Positions 16,122 through 24,809 of a DNA stretch of 64,000 nt are shown here, piece by piece. The notes under the pieces are model-generated. The model ran no database searches. It saw nothing but the letters and a program-made list of their open reading frames with translations, and had not been told where the DNA came from. The number at the start of each line of letters is the position of its first letter. Positions within the stretch are counted from its first letter, which is position 1. The translations under genes were made by a program, and so were the position numbers. The DNA comes from Rhizorhabdus dicambivorans (GTDB lineage: Bacteria > Pseudomonadota > Alphaproteobacteria > Sphingomonadales > Sphingomonadaceae). Where the stretch lies: NCBI RefSeq assembly GCF_002355275.1, contig NZ_CP023449.1, positions 2,768,001-2,832,000 on the forward strand. Reading direction: 5' to 3'.

Positions 16122-16919
16122 ATGTCCTGTAAGACTGACCGTAGTGCCCGTGGAAAGGGTGGTGCAGCCAAAGACGCGCCCGAGCGCGCCAATCTCTATG
16201 ACGAGGTGACGGCCCGGATCATCAGTGAACTTGAGGGCGGACGCCTGCCATGGGTTCAGCCATGGAGTGCCGCCGCCTGTCCCGTGCCCGGCCTGCCGCG
16301 CAATGTCCTGACCGGGCGCTGCTATTCTGGCGTGAATGTCCTGATCCTGTGGATGGAAGTCATCGCGCGCGGCTATGCCTCGCAGGGCTGGCTCACCTTC
16401 CGGCAGGCGCAGGAGGCCGGCGGATGCGTCCGTAAGGGCGAGCGGGGAACAACCGTGGTCTATGCCGACCGCTTCACCCCCGAGGCGGAAAAGGCCCGCG
16501 CCCGCGAGAGCGGTGAGGATGCCAGGACGGTTCCGTTTTTGAAGCGGTTCACCGTCTTCAATGTCGGCCAGTGCGAGGGGTTGCGTCCCGATCTTGCCCC
16601 GGAGCCCGTTGCGCTGCCCGAACGAGAGATCGTGCCCGTCGCCGAGGAAGTGATCGCCGCCAGCGGGGTGGATTTCCGGGTCGGGGGCGACAAGGCCTTC
16701 TATGTCCCCAGCCTCGACTATGTGCAGGTGCCGCCGCAGCCCGCCTTTTTCGAGCAGGTCAATTACTACCGGACCTGCCTGCATGAACTGACCCACGCAA
16801 CCGGGCATCCCTCCCGTCTCAATCGCGACATGACCAATGGCTTTGGCAGCAAGGACTATGCCCGCGAGGAACTGATCGCCTTATCTGGACAGTCTGCGCC
16901 GCTCGCAACTTTGCAGTAA
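16122..16919 (+). pseudogene. ardC: antirestriction protein ArdC, 5' part, interrupted at 16,881
   Basis: Residues 1-253 are ArdC: an N-terminal ssDNA-binding domain (LYDEVTARIISELEGGRLPW, then GVNVLILW and GYASQGWLTF) and a zincin metallopeptidase core with HELTHATGH at about 221-229. The family motif YAREEL is reached and then the frame leaves the family after ALSGQSAP and stops at 16,919. The missing C-terminal part (AEMASAFVCALLGV onward) is at 26,271. So a 9.39 kb insertion splits the gene. ArdC proteins protect incoming conjugative DNA from restriction. GGAGG lies 7 bases before the ATG. The truncated product keeps its zinc site but probably is not functional. Confidence 0.85.
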
Positions 16920-16943
16920 GGTCGGCGATGGACGCCCACGGTA

Positions 16944-17007
16944 GGCAGTAATCAGGCTGGCCGTAGCGCTGACCCAAGAGCTGGCGGAGGCCAGCCTGAT
17001 TGCTGCC
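16944..17007. repeat. 19-base inverted repeat near left end of the trio element
   Basis: Arms 16,944-16,962 and 16,989-17,007 match as GGCAGTAATCAGGCTGGCC against its reverse complement with one mismatch, spaced by 26 bases. It lies between the element edge and the first recombinase gene. It could be a recombinase binding site, the core attachment region, or a transcript hairpin. Confidence 0.7.
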
Positions 17008-17076
17008 GGGTCATAGTGCGCAACGGTGTGAAGGTCAGCTTCCCGGTGGGGGGGCCGGGGGGAGGGCTTCGCGCCG

Positions 17077-18426
17077 GTGTCGATCATTACTGTTTGCGAG
17101 CGCCGCGAGGCCAGGGGCCTCGATGCGCATGTGCCGCTGATCCTGCGCGGCGACGCGCTCTATGATCCCGATCTGGATCGCTTCTTTCTCGACCTGCCGT
17201 TGTCGGGCGTCCGCTCGCGGCACTCGCTTCGCGCCTATGCCTATGATGTCGTTGTCTGGCTTCGCTTTCTCGATGCCTGCGGCAAGACCGTGTGGGCTGC
17301 GACCCGCGACGATGTCGACGCCTATCATCGTGAGCGACGCCGCGACGAGGCCGATCACCGGATAACGGCCGCAAGCTGGAACCGCGCCGTCGCCAGTCTC
17401 GATCGCCTTTACCGATGGGGTGAGCAGCACGGGCTGATCACCGACGCGCCGTTCAGCCGCCGCGCCGTGTGGCGACCGGCGCATGGTGGCCGTCGCGGCA
17501 TGATCGCGGCGCGCAATGACGCCTATGAACGTGTTGCCAGGCGATCAGATGTGCGGTTCGTCACGATGGACGACTACCGTATTTTCCGCGAGGTCGGCCT
17601 GCGCGGCCTTACCCCTGACGGCACCGAGCGCCCCGGCGCGCGCGACCGGAACGGGCTGCGCAACGCGCTGTTTGCCGATCTTCTCGTCACCACCGGCCTG
17701 CGCCTCGAAGAGGCGTCGGGCCTGCTCGCCGCCGAGCTCGCGGCGATCGACCGCGAGGACGGCGATGCCCAACAACTTTGGCTGCCTCTCCCGCCACCGC
17801 TGACCAAGGGCGACCGGGGACGCAGCGTCCTGCTCCCGCGTCGGCTGCTTCGTCAGATTGCCGCTTACGTCGCCGTCGAGCGCGCAGCGGGCGTGGCCAA
17901 GTTCGCCGCGCGAGACGGCGCGACCAAGCTCGAACGATCGATCCCTGTCACCCGCGCCGGTCTCGACCGCATGCGCGATATCTGCACCCCGGAGGAACGA
18001 TGCCGCCTGATCCTGTACGACGAGGATGGATCGCCCCGCGAGCCGGCGGCGCTGTGGCTGACCGAGGTAGGGCAGCCTGTTCGGCCCAACTCGTGGGAGG
18101 TGATCTTCACCCGCGCCTGCAACCGGTGCGCGGAGAACGGCTTCCCGCTGTCGATCAACCCGCACCAGCTTCGCCACACATTCGCAGTCCATATGCTCGC
18201 CTTGCTGATCCAGCAGCGGTTGCGCGAAGCGGCATTGCCGGTCGGACCGCTGGAGAGCTATCGGCTGATCCTCGGCGACCCGCTGCAGCAGGTGCAACGC
18301 CTGCTTGGCCACGCCAGCCTCACCACCACCTATATCTACCTCGACCATATCGCGACGCGCGCCGATACGGTGGACGCGGCCGTCGAGGAGCTGCTTGCGC
18401 TGCTGCCGGGACCGCAGGGCGCATGA
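17077..18426 (+). CDS. tyrosine recombinase 1 of trio (TnpA-like)
   Basis: 449 residues from a GTG start, with GGGGGAGG about 12 bases upstream. An N-terminal SAM-like core-binding domain (about 35-120, SRHSLRAYAYDVVVWLRFL) is followed by a catalytic domain with all hallmark residues: arginine I in TTGLRLEEASGL, HQLRHTFAVHM, GHASLTTTYIYL with the nucleophilic tyrosine. It cuts and rejoins DNA at the element ends. The stop overlaps the next start by 4 bases. Confidence 0.9.
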   Translation: MSIITVCERREARGLDAHVPLILRGDALYDPDLDRFFLDLPLSGVRSRHSLRAYAYDVVVWLRFLDACGKTVWAATRDDVDAYHRERRRDEADHRITAASWNRAVASLDRLYRWGEQHGLITDAPFSRRAVWRPAHGGRRGMIAARNDAYERVARRSDVRFVTMDDYRIFREVGLRGLTPDGTERPGARDRNGLRNALFADLLVTTGLRLEEASGLLAAELAAIDREDGDAQQLWLPLPPPLTKGDRGRSVLLPRRLLRQIAAYVAVERAAGVAKFAARDGATKLERSIPVTRAGLDRMRDICTPEERCRLILYDEDGSPREPAALWLTEVGQPVRPNSWEVIFTRACNRCAENGFPLSINPHQLRHTFAVHMLALLIQQRLREAALPVGPLESYRLILGDPLQQVQRLLGHASLTTTYIYLDHIATRADTVDAAVEELLALLPGPQGA

Positions 18427-20210
18427 GCGGCCATCCCCGCAAGGGCCGGCCTGTCGCCTTCGCGCCGATCACGCCGGAGCCACAGAAGCCCGATCCGGTG
18501 CTCGGCCTCAAGTTCACCATCGAGGCGCGGCATGGCGGAACGGTCCTGGTCGATATGGCCGCACTCGATCCCCGTCCGCTCGCTATCGCCTTCGCCGGCG
18601 CGCTGCGTCGATCGGCTGCGCTCGGGGGACCGATTGGTGCGGCCAGCGTCATCAAGCAGTATGTGCAGGTCTATCGTCACTTCTTCGCCTGGCTTGGTGA
18701 TGGTGCGCCGGGGGTGACCGGCGTCAACGACCTGCGTGCAGTCCATATCGATGGGTTCGCCTCCGCGCTCGAACAGCGCGGGATGGGCGCGATCCACCGG
18801 CACATATCGGTCGGCAAGATCGTCAACACATTGCGCGCGATCGAGGCAGACCGGCCCGATCGGATCGCGCCCGACCTGCATGAGCGGCTGCGCTACACGC
18901 TGGCCACATCGGCGGGCCGCTCGACCCCACGCGATGCTTATAGCCCCTTCGTCGCCCGCGCGTTGCGCGACGCCGCGAGGACCGACGTCGAAGCGATGTT
19001 CCGCCGTCTCGGTGCCGACGACCGCACCGATGAGGGCGACCCGGTCATCGCCAGAGCGCGGGCCGACGTCGAAGCGATCATCGCGCGGCAGGGCTTTATC
19101 GTTGCAGACCACCCGGCGCTGAAGAGCCTCTATTTCATGCGCATGCGGCGCGGATTGCCGATCAGCACGCTCATCGATGATCTGCATGGCCGCCATCACC
19201 CGCTTGCGCGCGATCTGCCGGCGCTGCTCGTGCTGCTCACGCTCGATACCGGCCTCGAGCCCGAGTGCCTGAAGACGCTGACCACAGATTGTCTCACCAA
19301 CCCCCATGCCGGCACGGTGGAGCTGCGCTATCTCAAGCGCCGCGCCTGCGGCGCCGAGCACAAGAGCATGCGCGTGCGAGATGGCGGTGGGGGCACGCCT
19401 GGTGGTCTGATTCGTCGCCTGATTGAGGTCACGGCGATTGCCCGCAAGCATCTGAACGACGATCGTCTTTGGGTTTATCACAACGCTGGCGGCCTGCGGG
19501 TAGGCATCCGCCACCCGACGGAACGGATCGATGCCTGGGTAGCTCAGCACGCTATTGTCGATGACGACGGCGAGCCGCTCCACTTGCTGCTCTCGCGGCT
19601 CCGCAAGACCCACAAGGCGCTGTGGTACACCAAGACCGAGGGGCACATGACCCGCTTCGCGGTCGGCCACTCGCGCGAGGTGGCGGCGCGCCACTATGCC
19701 GATCTGCCGTCGCTCCGGCCCGTGCACGAGACGGCCGTCGCCGACGCCTTCCGCGCGGCGGTCGCCGCCGCGATGCCGACCGTGCTTCCGCCCACCGCCG
19801 AGCAGACGTTGCGCGAAGCACCCGAACAGGCCGCGCCGCTGATGCCGCCCGATACCGTGGGTCCGTTGCTCGACGGCGAACAGGATGTCTGGCTCGCAGC
19901 CTGCGCGGGCTTCCACAACAGTCCCTTCGCCGAGGCCGGATCACCCTGCGCGCAGCCCTTCTGGGGCTGCCTTGATTGCCCCAACGCCGTCATCACCGTG
20001 CGCAAGCTCCCCGCGATCCTCGCCTTCCTCGCCTTCGTCGAAGAGCAGCGGCTGAGCCTGCCCGCGACCGACTGGGCGGCCAAGTTCGGCCGCGTCCATG
20101 CCCGCATCACCGCCCAGGTCCTGCCGGCCTTCTCCGATGCCGTCATCACCGATGCGCGCCGGCAGATGGAGGGCGAACGGCTTTATCTGCCGCCGGAGGT
20201 CCGCGCATGA
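18423..20210 (+). CDS. tyrosine recombinase-like protein 2 of trio (TnpB-like), arginine I missing
   Basis: 595 residues from ATG at 18,423 (ATGA overlap with gene 1). The core-binding region is at about 50-150. In the catalytic fold, LSRLRKTH, FAVGHSREVAARHY and the final tyrosine are present. The first catalytic arginine position reads TLDTGLEPECL, glutamate at about 279. A cysteine-rich tail (SPCAQPFWGCLDCPN, about 500-515) looks like a zinc site. It probably acts with proteins 1 and 3; on its own it may be inactive. Confidence 0.85.
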   Translation: MSGHPRKGRPVAFAPITPEPQKPDPVLGLKFTIEARHGGTVLVDMAALDPRPLAIAFAGALRRSAALGGPIGAASVIKQYVQVYRHFFAWLGDGAPGVTGVNDLRAVHIDGFASALEQRGMGAIHRHISVGKIVNTLRAIEADRPDRIAPDLHERLRYTLATSAGRSTPRDAYSPFVARALRDAARTDVEAMFRRLGADDRTDEGDPVIARARADVEAIIARQGFIVADHPALKSLYFMRMRRGLPISTLIDDLHGRHHPLARDLPALLVLLTLDTGLEPECLKTLTTDCLTNPHAGTVELRYLKRRACGAEHKSMRVRDGGGGTPGGLIRRLIEVTAIARKHLNDDRLWVYHNAGGLRVGIRHPTERIDAWVAQHAIVDDDGEPLHLLLSRLRKTHKALWYTKTEGHMTRFAVGHSREVAARHYADLPSLRPVHETAVADAFRAAVAAAMPTVLPPTAEQTLREAPEQAAPLMPPDTVGPLLDGEQDVWLAACAGFHNSPFAEAGSPCAQPFWGCLDCPNAVITVRKLPAILAFLAFVEEQRLSLPATDWAAKFGRVHARITAQVLPAFSDAVITDARRQMEGERLYLPPEVRA

Positions 20211-22369
20211 CCATGCCCGTTCATGCCCAGGCGCCCGCTTTCGACGATCGCCCCGTGCTGGCGAGCGCGCCACTCAAGGAAGGCCATACCCGCGAGGCGC
20301 TATCGCGCGTCGGCGACCCGAGCTGGGATCTCGGTCCCGCCGTCTTCCGCGAGAACGCCCGGCGCTGCCACGTCACCGTGCATTTCCACGTGCTCGAACA
20401 TGCCGATGTGCAGGCGGCGATGCGCGCCTATCTCTACGCCCGCCTCAACGCCGATCTCCCCGGCTATCGGACGAAGTTACCACCCGCCTGTATCCGCCAG
20501 GCATTCAACCGTGCCCGCCGGTTCTTCGCCTTCGCCCGCGAGCGGCTCGGACGGCTCGACGTTTCCCGTATCGATCAGCCATTGCTCGATGCCTATGCCC
20601 GTCATCTCCGTGACGATCCTGCCCGACGACCCGTCATCGTCGGCCACCTCCTCGAAGTGGTCTCAGATCTCTATTACTATCGCGACCACCTCGATAGCGG
20701 AGGCCTTGCATTCGAGCCTTGGGCCGGACAGGCGCCCGCCCGCGTTGCGGGCTACCGCCATGTCCGGGAGAACCGCACGCCGCGCTTCCCGGAAGAGGTC
20801 ATCGCCGCGCTACTCGCCTGGTCGTTGCGCTACGTCACCATATTCGCGGACGATATCCTCGCCGCCCGCCGCGAGCTTGCGCGGCTCGAAGTGCGCCGGG
20901 ATCGCCTTGCCGCCGCCGATGCCGGCCTTCCAGACCCTGATCGCCGGCAACGTCGCCGCACCCGCCTGAAGGCCTATTTCGGCCGCCGACGCCGCGAGGG
21001 GCGCGGCGCGCCGATCTGGGGCACCGCTCATAACGGCAAGCTGCGCGTCGACCCCAACACCGGCGCAGTGACCCCACCGATCAACGCACATCTCCTGCAT
21101 CTCCATGTCGGGATCGACGTGCAGGCCGAGCCTGGCGCGCATCTTCTGCTGACAGGCGGTGAAGCGAGGTTGATCGACGCAGTGGCGGCCGAGCTGGGGG
21201 TAGAGGTCGGCGGCATGGACACGCCGATCACGATCGATCCTGACAGCGGTCGGCCGTGGCGCGAGCGCTTCGATGCGAAGACTCTCGCACACGAGGAACG
21301 GATGCTTCAAGCCGCTGCCTATATCGTGTGCGCCTACCTGACCGGCATGCGCGACTGCGAGGTGCAGGCGATGCGGCGCGGGTGTCTCTCTATCGCGCGC
21401 AGCGAGGACGGCCTGATCGAGCGCCATCGCATCCGGTCGACCATCTACAAGCGCCGGGCGGCGGTGGGCGAGGCGGCGAGCTGGGTGACGATCGAGCCGG
21501 TCGCCGCCGCGATCATGGTGCTCGAACGCCTGTCGGCAGGGCCGGCGCGCGCCAGCGGCAGCGATACGCTCTGGCCGGTGCTGCGCGCGAGCGCCGTCTC
21601 CAAGACGCATCTGTCGAGCGAGGTGGTCCGCCAGCTCAACACCTTCCGCGACCACCTCAACAGCGCCTTCGGCACCCCCGATGAGCCGGTCATCCCGCCC
21701 GGACCCGATGGCAAGCCGTGGCGCATCACGACGCGGCAGTTCCGGCGCACGATCGCGTGGCACATCGCCAACCGTCCGTTCGGCACCATCGCCGGCATGA
21801 TCCAGTACAAGCACGCCTCGGTCGCCGCGTTCGAAGGCTATGCCGGGACCAGCGCATCAGGGTTTCGCGCCGAGGTCGAGGCGCAGCGTCGGCTCGGTCA
21901 GATTGACGATCTGCTGGACTATTTCGACCGGCGTCAGGGCGGCGCATCGCTCGGTGGACCGGCGGGACCGCGCATCGCGCGGACGCTCGACGATGCCGCC
22001 GTCAGACAAGGGCCTTTGCCCGCCATGATCGCCGATCGCGCCCGCCTGCGCGTCATGCTCGCCAGCGTCGCGCGCACCTTCCATGTCGGCCCGCTCGCGG
22101 ATTGCTTCTTCGATCCCGCGACCGCGCTCTGCCTCAAGCGCGTGACGACCCCCGATCCGGCAGGGCCGCTCACTGCCCTGTGCGAGCCGACCCGCTGTCC
22201 CAACGCCTGCATCACCGCCCGCCACAGGCCGGCCTGGGAACGCGCGGCGGCCGATGCCAGGGCGCACTTACGCGAACGGCGCATCTCCGATCTCCAGCGT
22301 CAGGCTCTCCAGCGCGAGCTGGATCGCCTGAGCGTGGTGATTGCCGGGATCGACCCTCCCGCGCCGTAG
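20207..22369 (+). CDS. tyrosine recombinase 3 of trio (TnpC/RitC-like, large)
   Basis: 720 residues from ATG at 20,207 (ATGA overlap with gene 2). The N-terminal core-binding region is at about 85-175 (PPACIRQAFNRARRFFAFA). The catalytic domain has TGMRDCEVQAM (arginine I), RQFRRTIAWHI, and YKHASVAAFEGY (histidine and tyrosine). A basic linker RRQRRRTRLKAYFGRRRREG sits in the middle. The C-terminal cysteines (CFFDPATALCL, CEPTRCPNACI) resemble those of protein 2. All three genes are co-translated, so the element depends on the set. Confidence 0.87.
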   Translation: MTMPVHAQAPAFDDRPVLASAPLKEGHTREALSRVGDPSWDLGPAVFRENARRCHVTVHFHVLEHADVQAAMRAYLYARLNADLPGYRTKLPPACIRQAFNRARRFFAFARERLGRLDVSRIDQPLLDAYARHLRDDPARRPVIVGHLLEVVSDLYYYRDHLDSGGLAFEPWAGQAPARVAGYRHVRENRTPRFPEEVIAALLAWSLRYVTIFADDILAARRELARLEVRRDRLAAADAGLPDPDRRQRRRTRLKAYFGRRRREGRGAPIWGTAHNGKLRVDPNTGAVTPPINAHLLHLHVGIDVQAEPGAHLLLTGGEARLIDAVAAELGVEVGGMDTPITIDPDSGRPWRERFDAKTLAHEERMLQAAAYIVCAYLTGMRDCEVQAMRRGCLSIARSEDGLIERHRIRSTIYKRRAAVGEAASWVTIEPVAAAIMVLERLSAGPARASGSDTLWPVLRASAVSKTHLSSEVVRQLNTFRDHLNSAFGTPDEPVIPPGPDGKPWRITTRQFRRTIAWHIANRPFGTIAGMIQYKHASVAAFEGYAGTSASGFRAEVEAQRRLGQIDDLLDYFDRRQGGASLGGPAGPRIARTLDDAAVRQGPLPAMIADRARLRVMLASVARTFHVGPLADCFFDPATALCLKRVTTPDPAGPLTALCEPTRCPNACITARHRPAWERAAADARAHLRERRISDLQRQALQRELDRLSVVIAGIDPPAP

Positions 22370-22538
22370 ACCACCCCGGTTGTTGGCGGAGTCCTGCGCC
22401 GGTCGGCGCGCCCGCGCAACGGCTTCGCCGTCCTTCGCTTCGCTGCGGCCCTGACGGGTGCGCGAGCCCCCCTGTGCCCGGCGCGAACGGGCCTCCGCCG
22501 CCGGGGATGGTCCCCGGCGCGAGAACGGAGAACAGATC

Positions 22539-23402
22539 ATGTCAGCCTCACAACGCTCAGACGTCTATGCTCGCGTCACGCAAGCGATCGTCGACGCCAT
22601 CGAAGCCGGCACCGGCACCTGGCGCATGCCATGGCATCATTCCGGCGCCGACGTCACCCGCCCGACCAACGTCGCCAGCGGCAAGCCCTATCGCGGCATA
22701 AATACGGTCTCGCTCTGGGCGGCCGCCTATGGCAGCGGCTATGCGAGCGGGGTCTGGGGCACCTATCGCCAGTGGCAGGCGCTCGGCGCGCAGGTCCGCA
22801 AGGGTGAGCACGCCAGCCTCGGTGTCCTCTGGAAGGAGTTTCACGCGAAGGGCGACGACGCCAGCGACGATGACGACCATCGACGGCTTTTCGCCAAGGC
22901 GTTCGGCCTGTTCAACGCCGATCAGGTCGATGGCTATGCGCCCAAACCGGGGCCGGACCTGCCCGAGAGCGAACGCCTCGCCGCCGCCGAAGCCTTCATC
23001 GCCGCCCTCGGCATCGATACTGTCTACGGCTCGGCCAGCGCCTATTATCACATCGCCGAAGACCGCATCCACATGCCGGATTTCAGCGCCTTCCACGACG
23101 CTCACGGCTTCTATGCCACCCGTATTCACGAGGCCGCTCATGCCAGTGGCGCAGCCCATCGGCTCGACCGGGATTTCAGCGCCAAGTGGACCAGGCACGC
23201 GCTCGCGATGGAGGAAGCGACCGCCGAGCTGACCGCCTCGTTCCTGCTCGCCGATCTCGGGATCGCCCACGAGCCGCGGCCCGACCACGCCGCCTATATC
23301 GCTTCCTGGCTCCAACTCCTGAAGGATGAGCCGCGGGCGATCTTCACCGCAGCCAGCAAGGCGCAGGCCGCCGCTGACTGGATGCACGCCCAGCAGCCAT
23401 GA
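22539..23402 (+). CDS. ardC: ArdC-like antirestriction protein, second copy
   Basis: 287 residues. N-terminal ssDNA-binding domain (SDVYARVTQAIVDAIEAG, MPWHH, GINTVSLWAAAYGSGYASGV) and zincin domain with HEAAHASGAAHRLDRD (zinc histidines at about 197 and 201). The C terminus EEATAELTASFLLADLGI matches the ArdC end that is missing at 16,880. Diverged from the split copy, so not a recent duplicate. It is intact and inside the trio element, where it may replace the gene the insertion destroyed. A gap of 169 bases separates it from recombinase 3. Confidence 0.88.
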   Translation: MSASQRSDVYARVTQAIVDAIEAGTGTWRMPWHHSGADVTRPTNVASGKPYRGINTVSLWAAAYGSGYASGVWGTYRQWQALGAQVRKGEHASLGVLWKEFHAKGDDASDDDDHRRLFAKAFGLFNADQVDGYAPKPGPDLPESERLAAAEAFIAALGIDTVYGSASAYYHIAEDRIHMPDFSAFHDAHGFYATRIHEAAHASGAAHRLDRDFSAKWTRHALAMEEATAELTASFLLADLGIAHEPRPDHAAYIASWLQLLKDEPRAIFTAASKAQAAADWMHAQQP

Positions 23403-23416
23403 GCGTCGTGCTCATT

Positions 23417-23458
23417 GACTCGATGATATTACGGATATACTCGTAGTGTCATCGAGTC
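23417..23458. promoter_or_regulatory. inverted repeat, probable ArsR operator of the arsenic operon
   Basis: GACTCGATGA (23,417-23,426) and its exact complement TCATCGAGTC (23,449-23,458) flank an AT-rich core with TATTACGGATATACT. They lie directly upstream of arsI. The symmetry, the position and a TATACT-like -10 between the arms fit an ArsR operator. Confidence 0.6.
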
Positions 23459-23476
23459 GTTATCAGGAGCCATTCC

Positions 23477-23929
23477 ATGAAGCGCATCCATCTGCACGTC
23501 AGCGTGCCCGATCTCGGCGCGTCGATCCAGTTCTACGAGACGCTGTTCGGCGCCGCGCCCGTCGTCGTGAAGGACGACTACGCCAAGTGGATGCTCGACG
23601 ATCCCAAGGTCAACTTCGCGATCTCCGAGCGCGCGCGCGCGGCCGGCATCGACCATATCGGCATCCAGGTCGACAGCGCCGATGAGCTCGGCGCGCTCGC
23701 CGGTCGCCTCAAGGCCGCCGGGGCGGAGACGTTCGATCAGGAAGCGACCACCTGCTGCTACGCGCAGTCGGACAAGAGCTGGGTCCGCGATCCCGCCGGC
23801 GTGCGCTGGGAGACCTTCTTCACCTTCGGTGAGGCGACCAGCTACGGCGAGGACGAGGTGCTGCCCGAGCCCGCCGCGGCCTGCTGCGGCCCCGCCGATG
23901 CGCCCGCGCCAAAGCAGGCGTGCTGCTGA
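23477..23929 (+). CDS. arsI: ArsI/CadI-family metalloenzyme (C-As lyase)
   Basis: 150 residues, VOC/glyoxalase fold (MKRIHLHVSVPDLGASIQFY; DHIGIQVDSADEL; SWVRDPAGVRWETF). The vicinal cysteine pair in TTCCYAQSDKSWV (about 93-94) and the cysteine-rich tail (CCG..., QACC) are the ArsI signature for binding trivalent organoarsenicals. Family members cleave the C-As bond of methylarsenite. CAGGAG precedes the ATG. The stop overlaps the arsR start by one base. Confidence 0.87.
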   Translation: MKRIHLHVSVPDLGASIQFYETLFGAAPVVVKDDYAKWMLDDPKVNFAISERARAAGIDHIGIQVDSADELGALAGRLKAAGAETFDQEATTCCYAQSDKSWVRDPAGVRWETFFTFGEATSYGEDEVLPEPAAACCGPADAPAPKQACC

Positions 23930-24285
23930 TGGACGCGAACGCTGCCGTCGCCTCGCTCTCGGCGCTCGCGCATCCGGGCCGCCTCGAGGTCTTTCGCCTG
24001 CTGGTCCGCGCCGGCGCCGAGGGCATGGCCTCGGGCGATATCGCGCGCGCGACGGGCCATGTCCCGCAGACGCTCTCGGGCAACCTCAACATCCTCGGCC
24101 ACGCCGGGCTCGTGTCGTCGCGGCGCGAGGGCCGGTCGATCATCTACACCGCTGATTATGCCCGCATGACCGACCTGCTCGGCTTCCTGATGGAGGATTG
24201 CTGCGGCGGCGCCCCGGAGATCTGTGCTCCGCTCGCCGACGTGGTCACCAGGGCCGCCTGCTGCCAACCCGGAGCCGTTCAATGA
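23929..24285 (+). CDS. arsR: ArsR-family arsenite-responsive repressor
   Basis: 118 residues. Winged helix with LSALAHPGRLEVFRLLV, ATGHVPQTLSGNLNIL and SSRREGRSIIYTAD. Cysteines that could bind As(III) are at the C-terminal side (MEDCCGGAPEIC; RAACC) rather than in the alpha-3 helix, as in one of the known ArsR groups. It probably represses its own operon at the 23,417 repeat. The start overlaps the arsI stop (TGATG) and the stop overlaps arsC by 4 bases. Confidence 0.9.
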   Translation: MDANAAVASLSALAHPGRLEVFRLLVRAGAEGMASGDIARATGHVPQTLSGNLNILGHAGLVSSRREGRSIIYTADYARMTDLLGFLMEDCCGGAPEICAPLADVVTRAACCQPGAVQ

Positions 24286-24809
24286 CCGACCGTGTTTTCA
24301 ATGTCCTGTTCCTCTGCACGGGTAACTCGGCCCGCTCGATCCTCGCCGAGAGCGCACTGAACAAGCTCGGCGAAGGCCGGTTCCGCGGCTATTCCGCAGG
24401 CAGCTTCCCCAAGGGCGCGGTCAACCCCGACGCGCTGAGGCTGCTGGAGCGCATCGGTTACCCGACCGAAGGCCTTCACTCGAAGAGCTGGGAAGAGTTC
24501 TCCGTGCCGGACGCGCCGGTGATGGATTTCGTGTTCACCGTTTGCGACGATGCGGCGGGCGAGACGTGTCCGGTCTGGCCCGGCCATCCGATGACCGCCC
24601 ATTGGGGCATCGAAGATCCGAGCCATGTCGAGGGCAACGACATCGAGCGCGAGCGCGCCTTCGTGACAGCGCTGCGCTATCTCGAGAACCGCATCAAGCT
24701 GTTCATGGCGCTGCCGTTCGACCAGCTCGACGTGATGGCATTGAGGGCACATGTCCGCGAGATCGGTCAGGGCGAAGGCGCGAGCAACCGGCGCGGGGAC
24801 GCCGCGTGA
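24282..24809 (+). CDS. arsC: arsenate reductase, low-molecular-weight phosphatase family
   Basis: 175 residues from ATG at 24,282. The P-loop LCTGNSARS near the N terminus supplies the nucleophilic cysteine and arginine; further cysteines are in FTVCDDAAGETCPVWPG. It reduces arsenate to arsenite. The reductant (thioredoxin or glutathione) is not certain from sequence. It overlaps arsR and acr3 by 4 bases each. Confidence 0.9.
   Translation: MTDRVFNVLFLCTGNSARSILAESALNKLGEGRFRGYSAGSFPKGAVNPDALRLLERIGYPTEGLHSKSWEEFSVPDAPVMDFVFTVCDDAAGETCPVWPGHPMTAHWGIEDPSHVEGNDIERERAFVTALRYLENRIKLFMALPFDQLDVMALRAHVREIGQGEGASNRRGDAA

Noticed and set aside
16881-17076. Reading this stretch as the true ArdC C terminus
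   Set aside because: The encoded tail SGQSAPLATLQ has no family similarity, whereas the expected AEMASAF segment is found in frame at 26,271.
18336-19916. 526-codon open frame on the minus strand across the trio recombinases
   Set aside because: Lies antisense to recombinase 2, which has clear catalytic motifs. The minus-strand protein has none.
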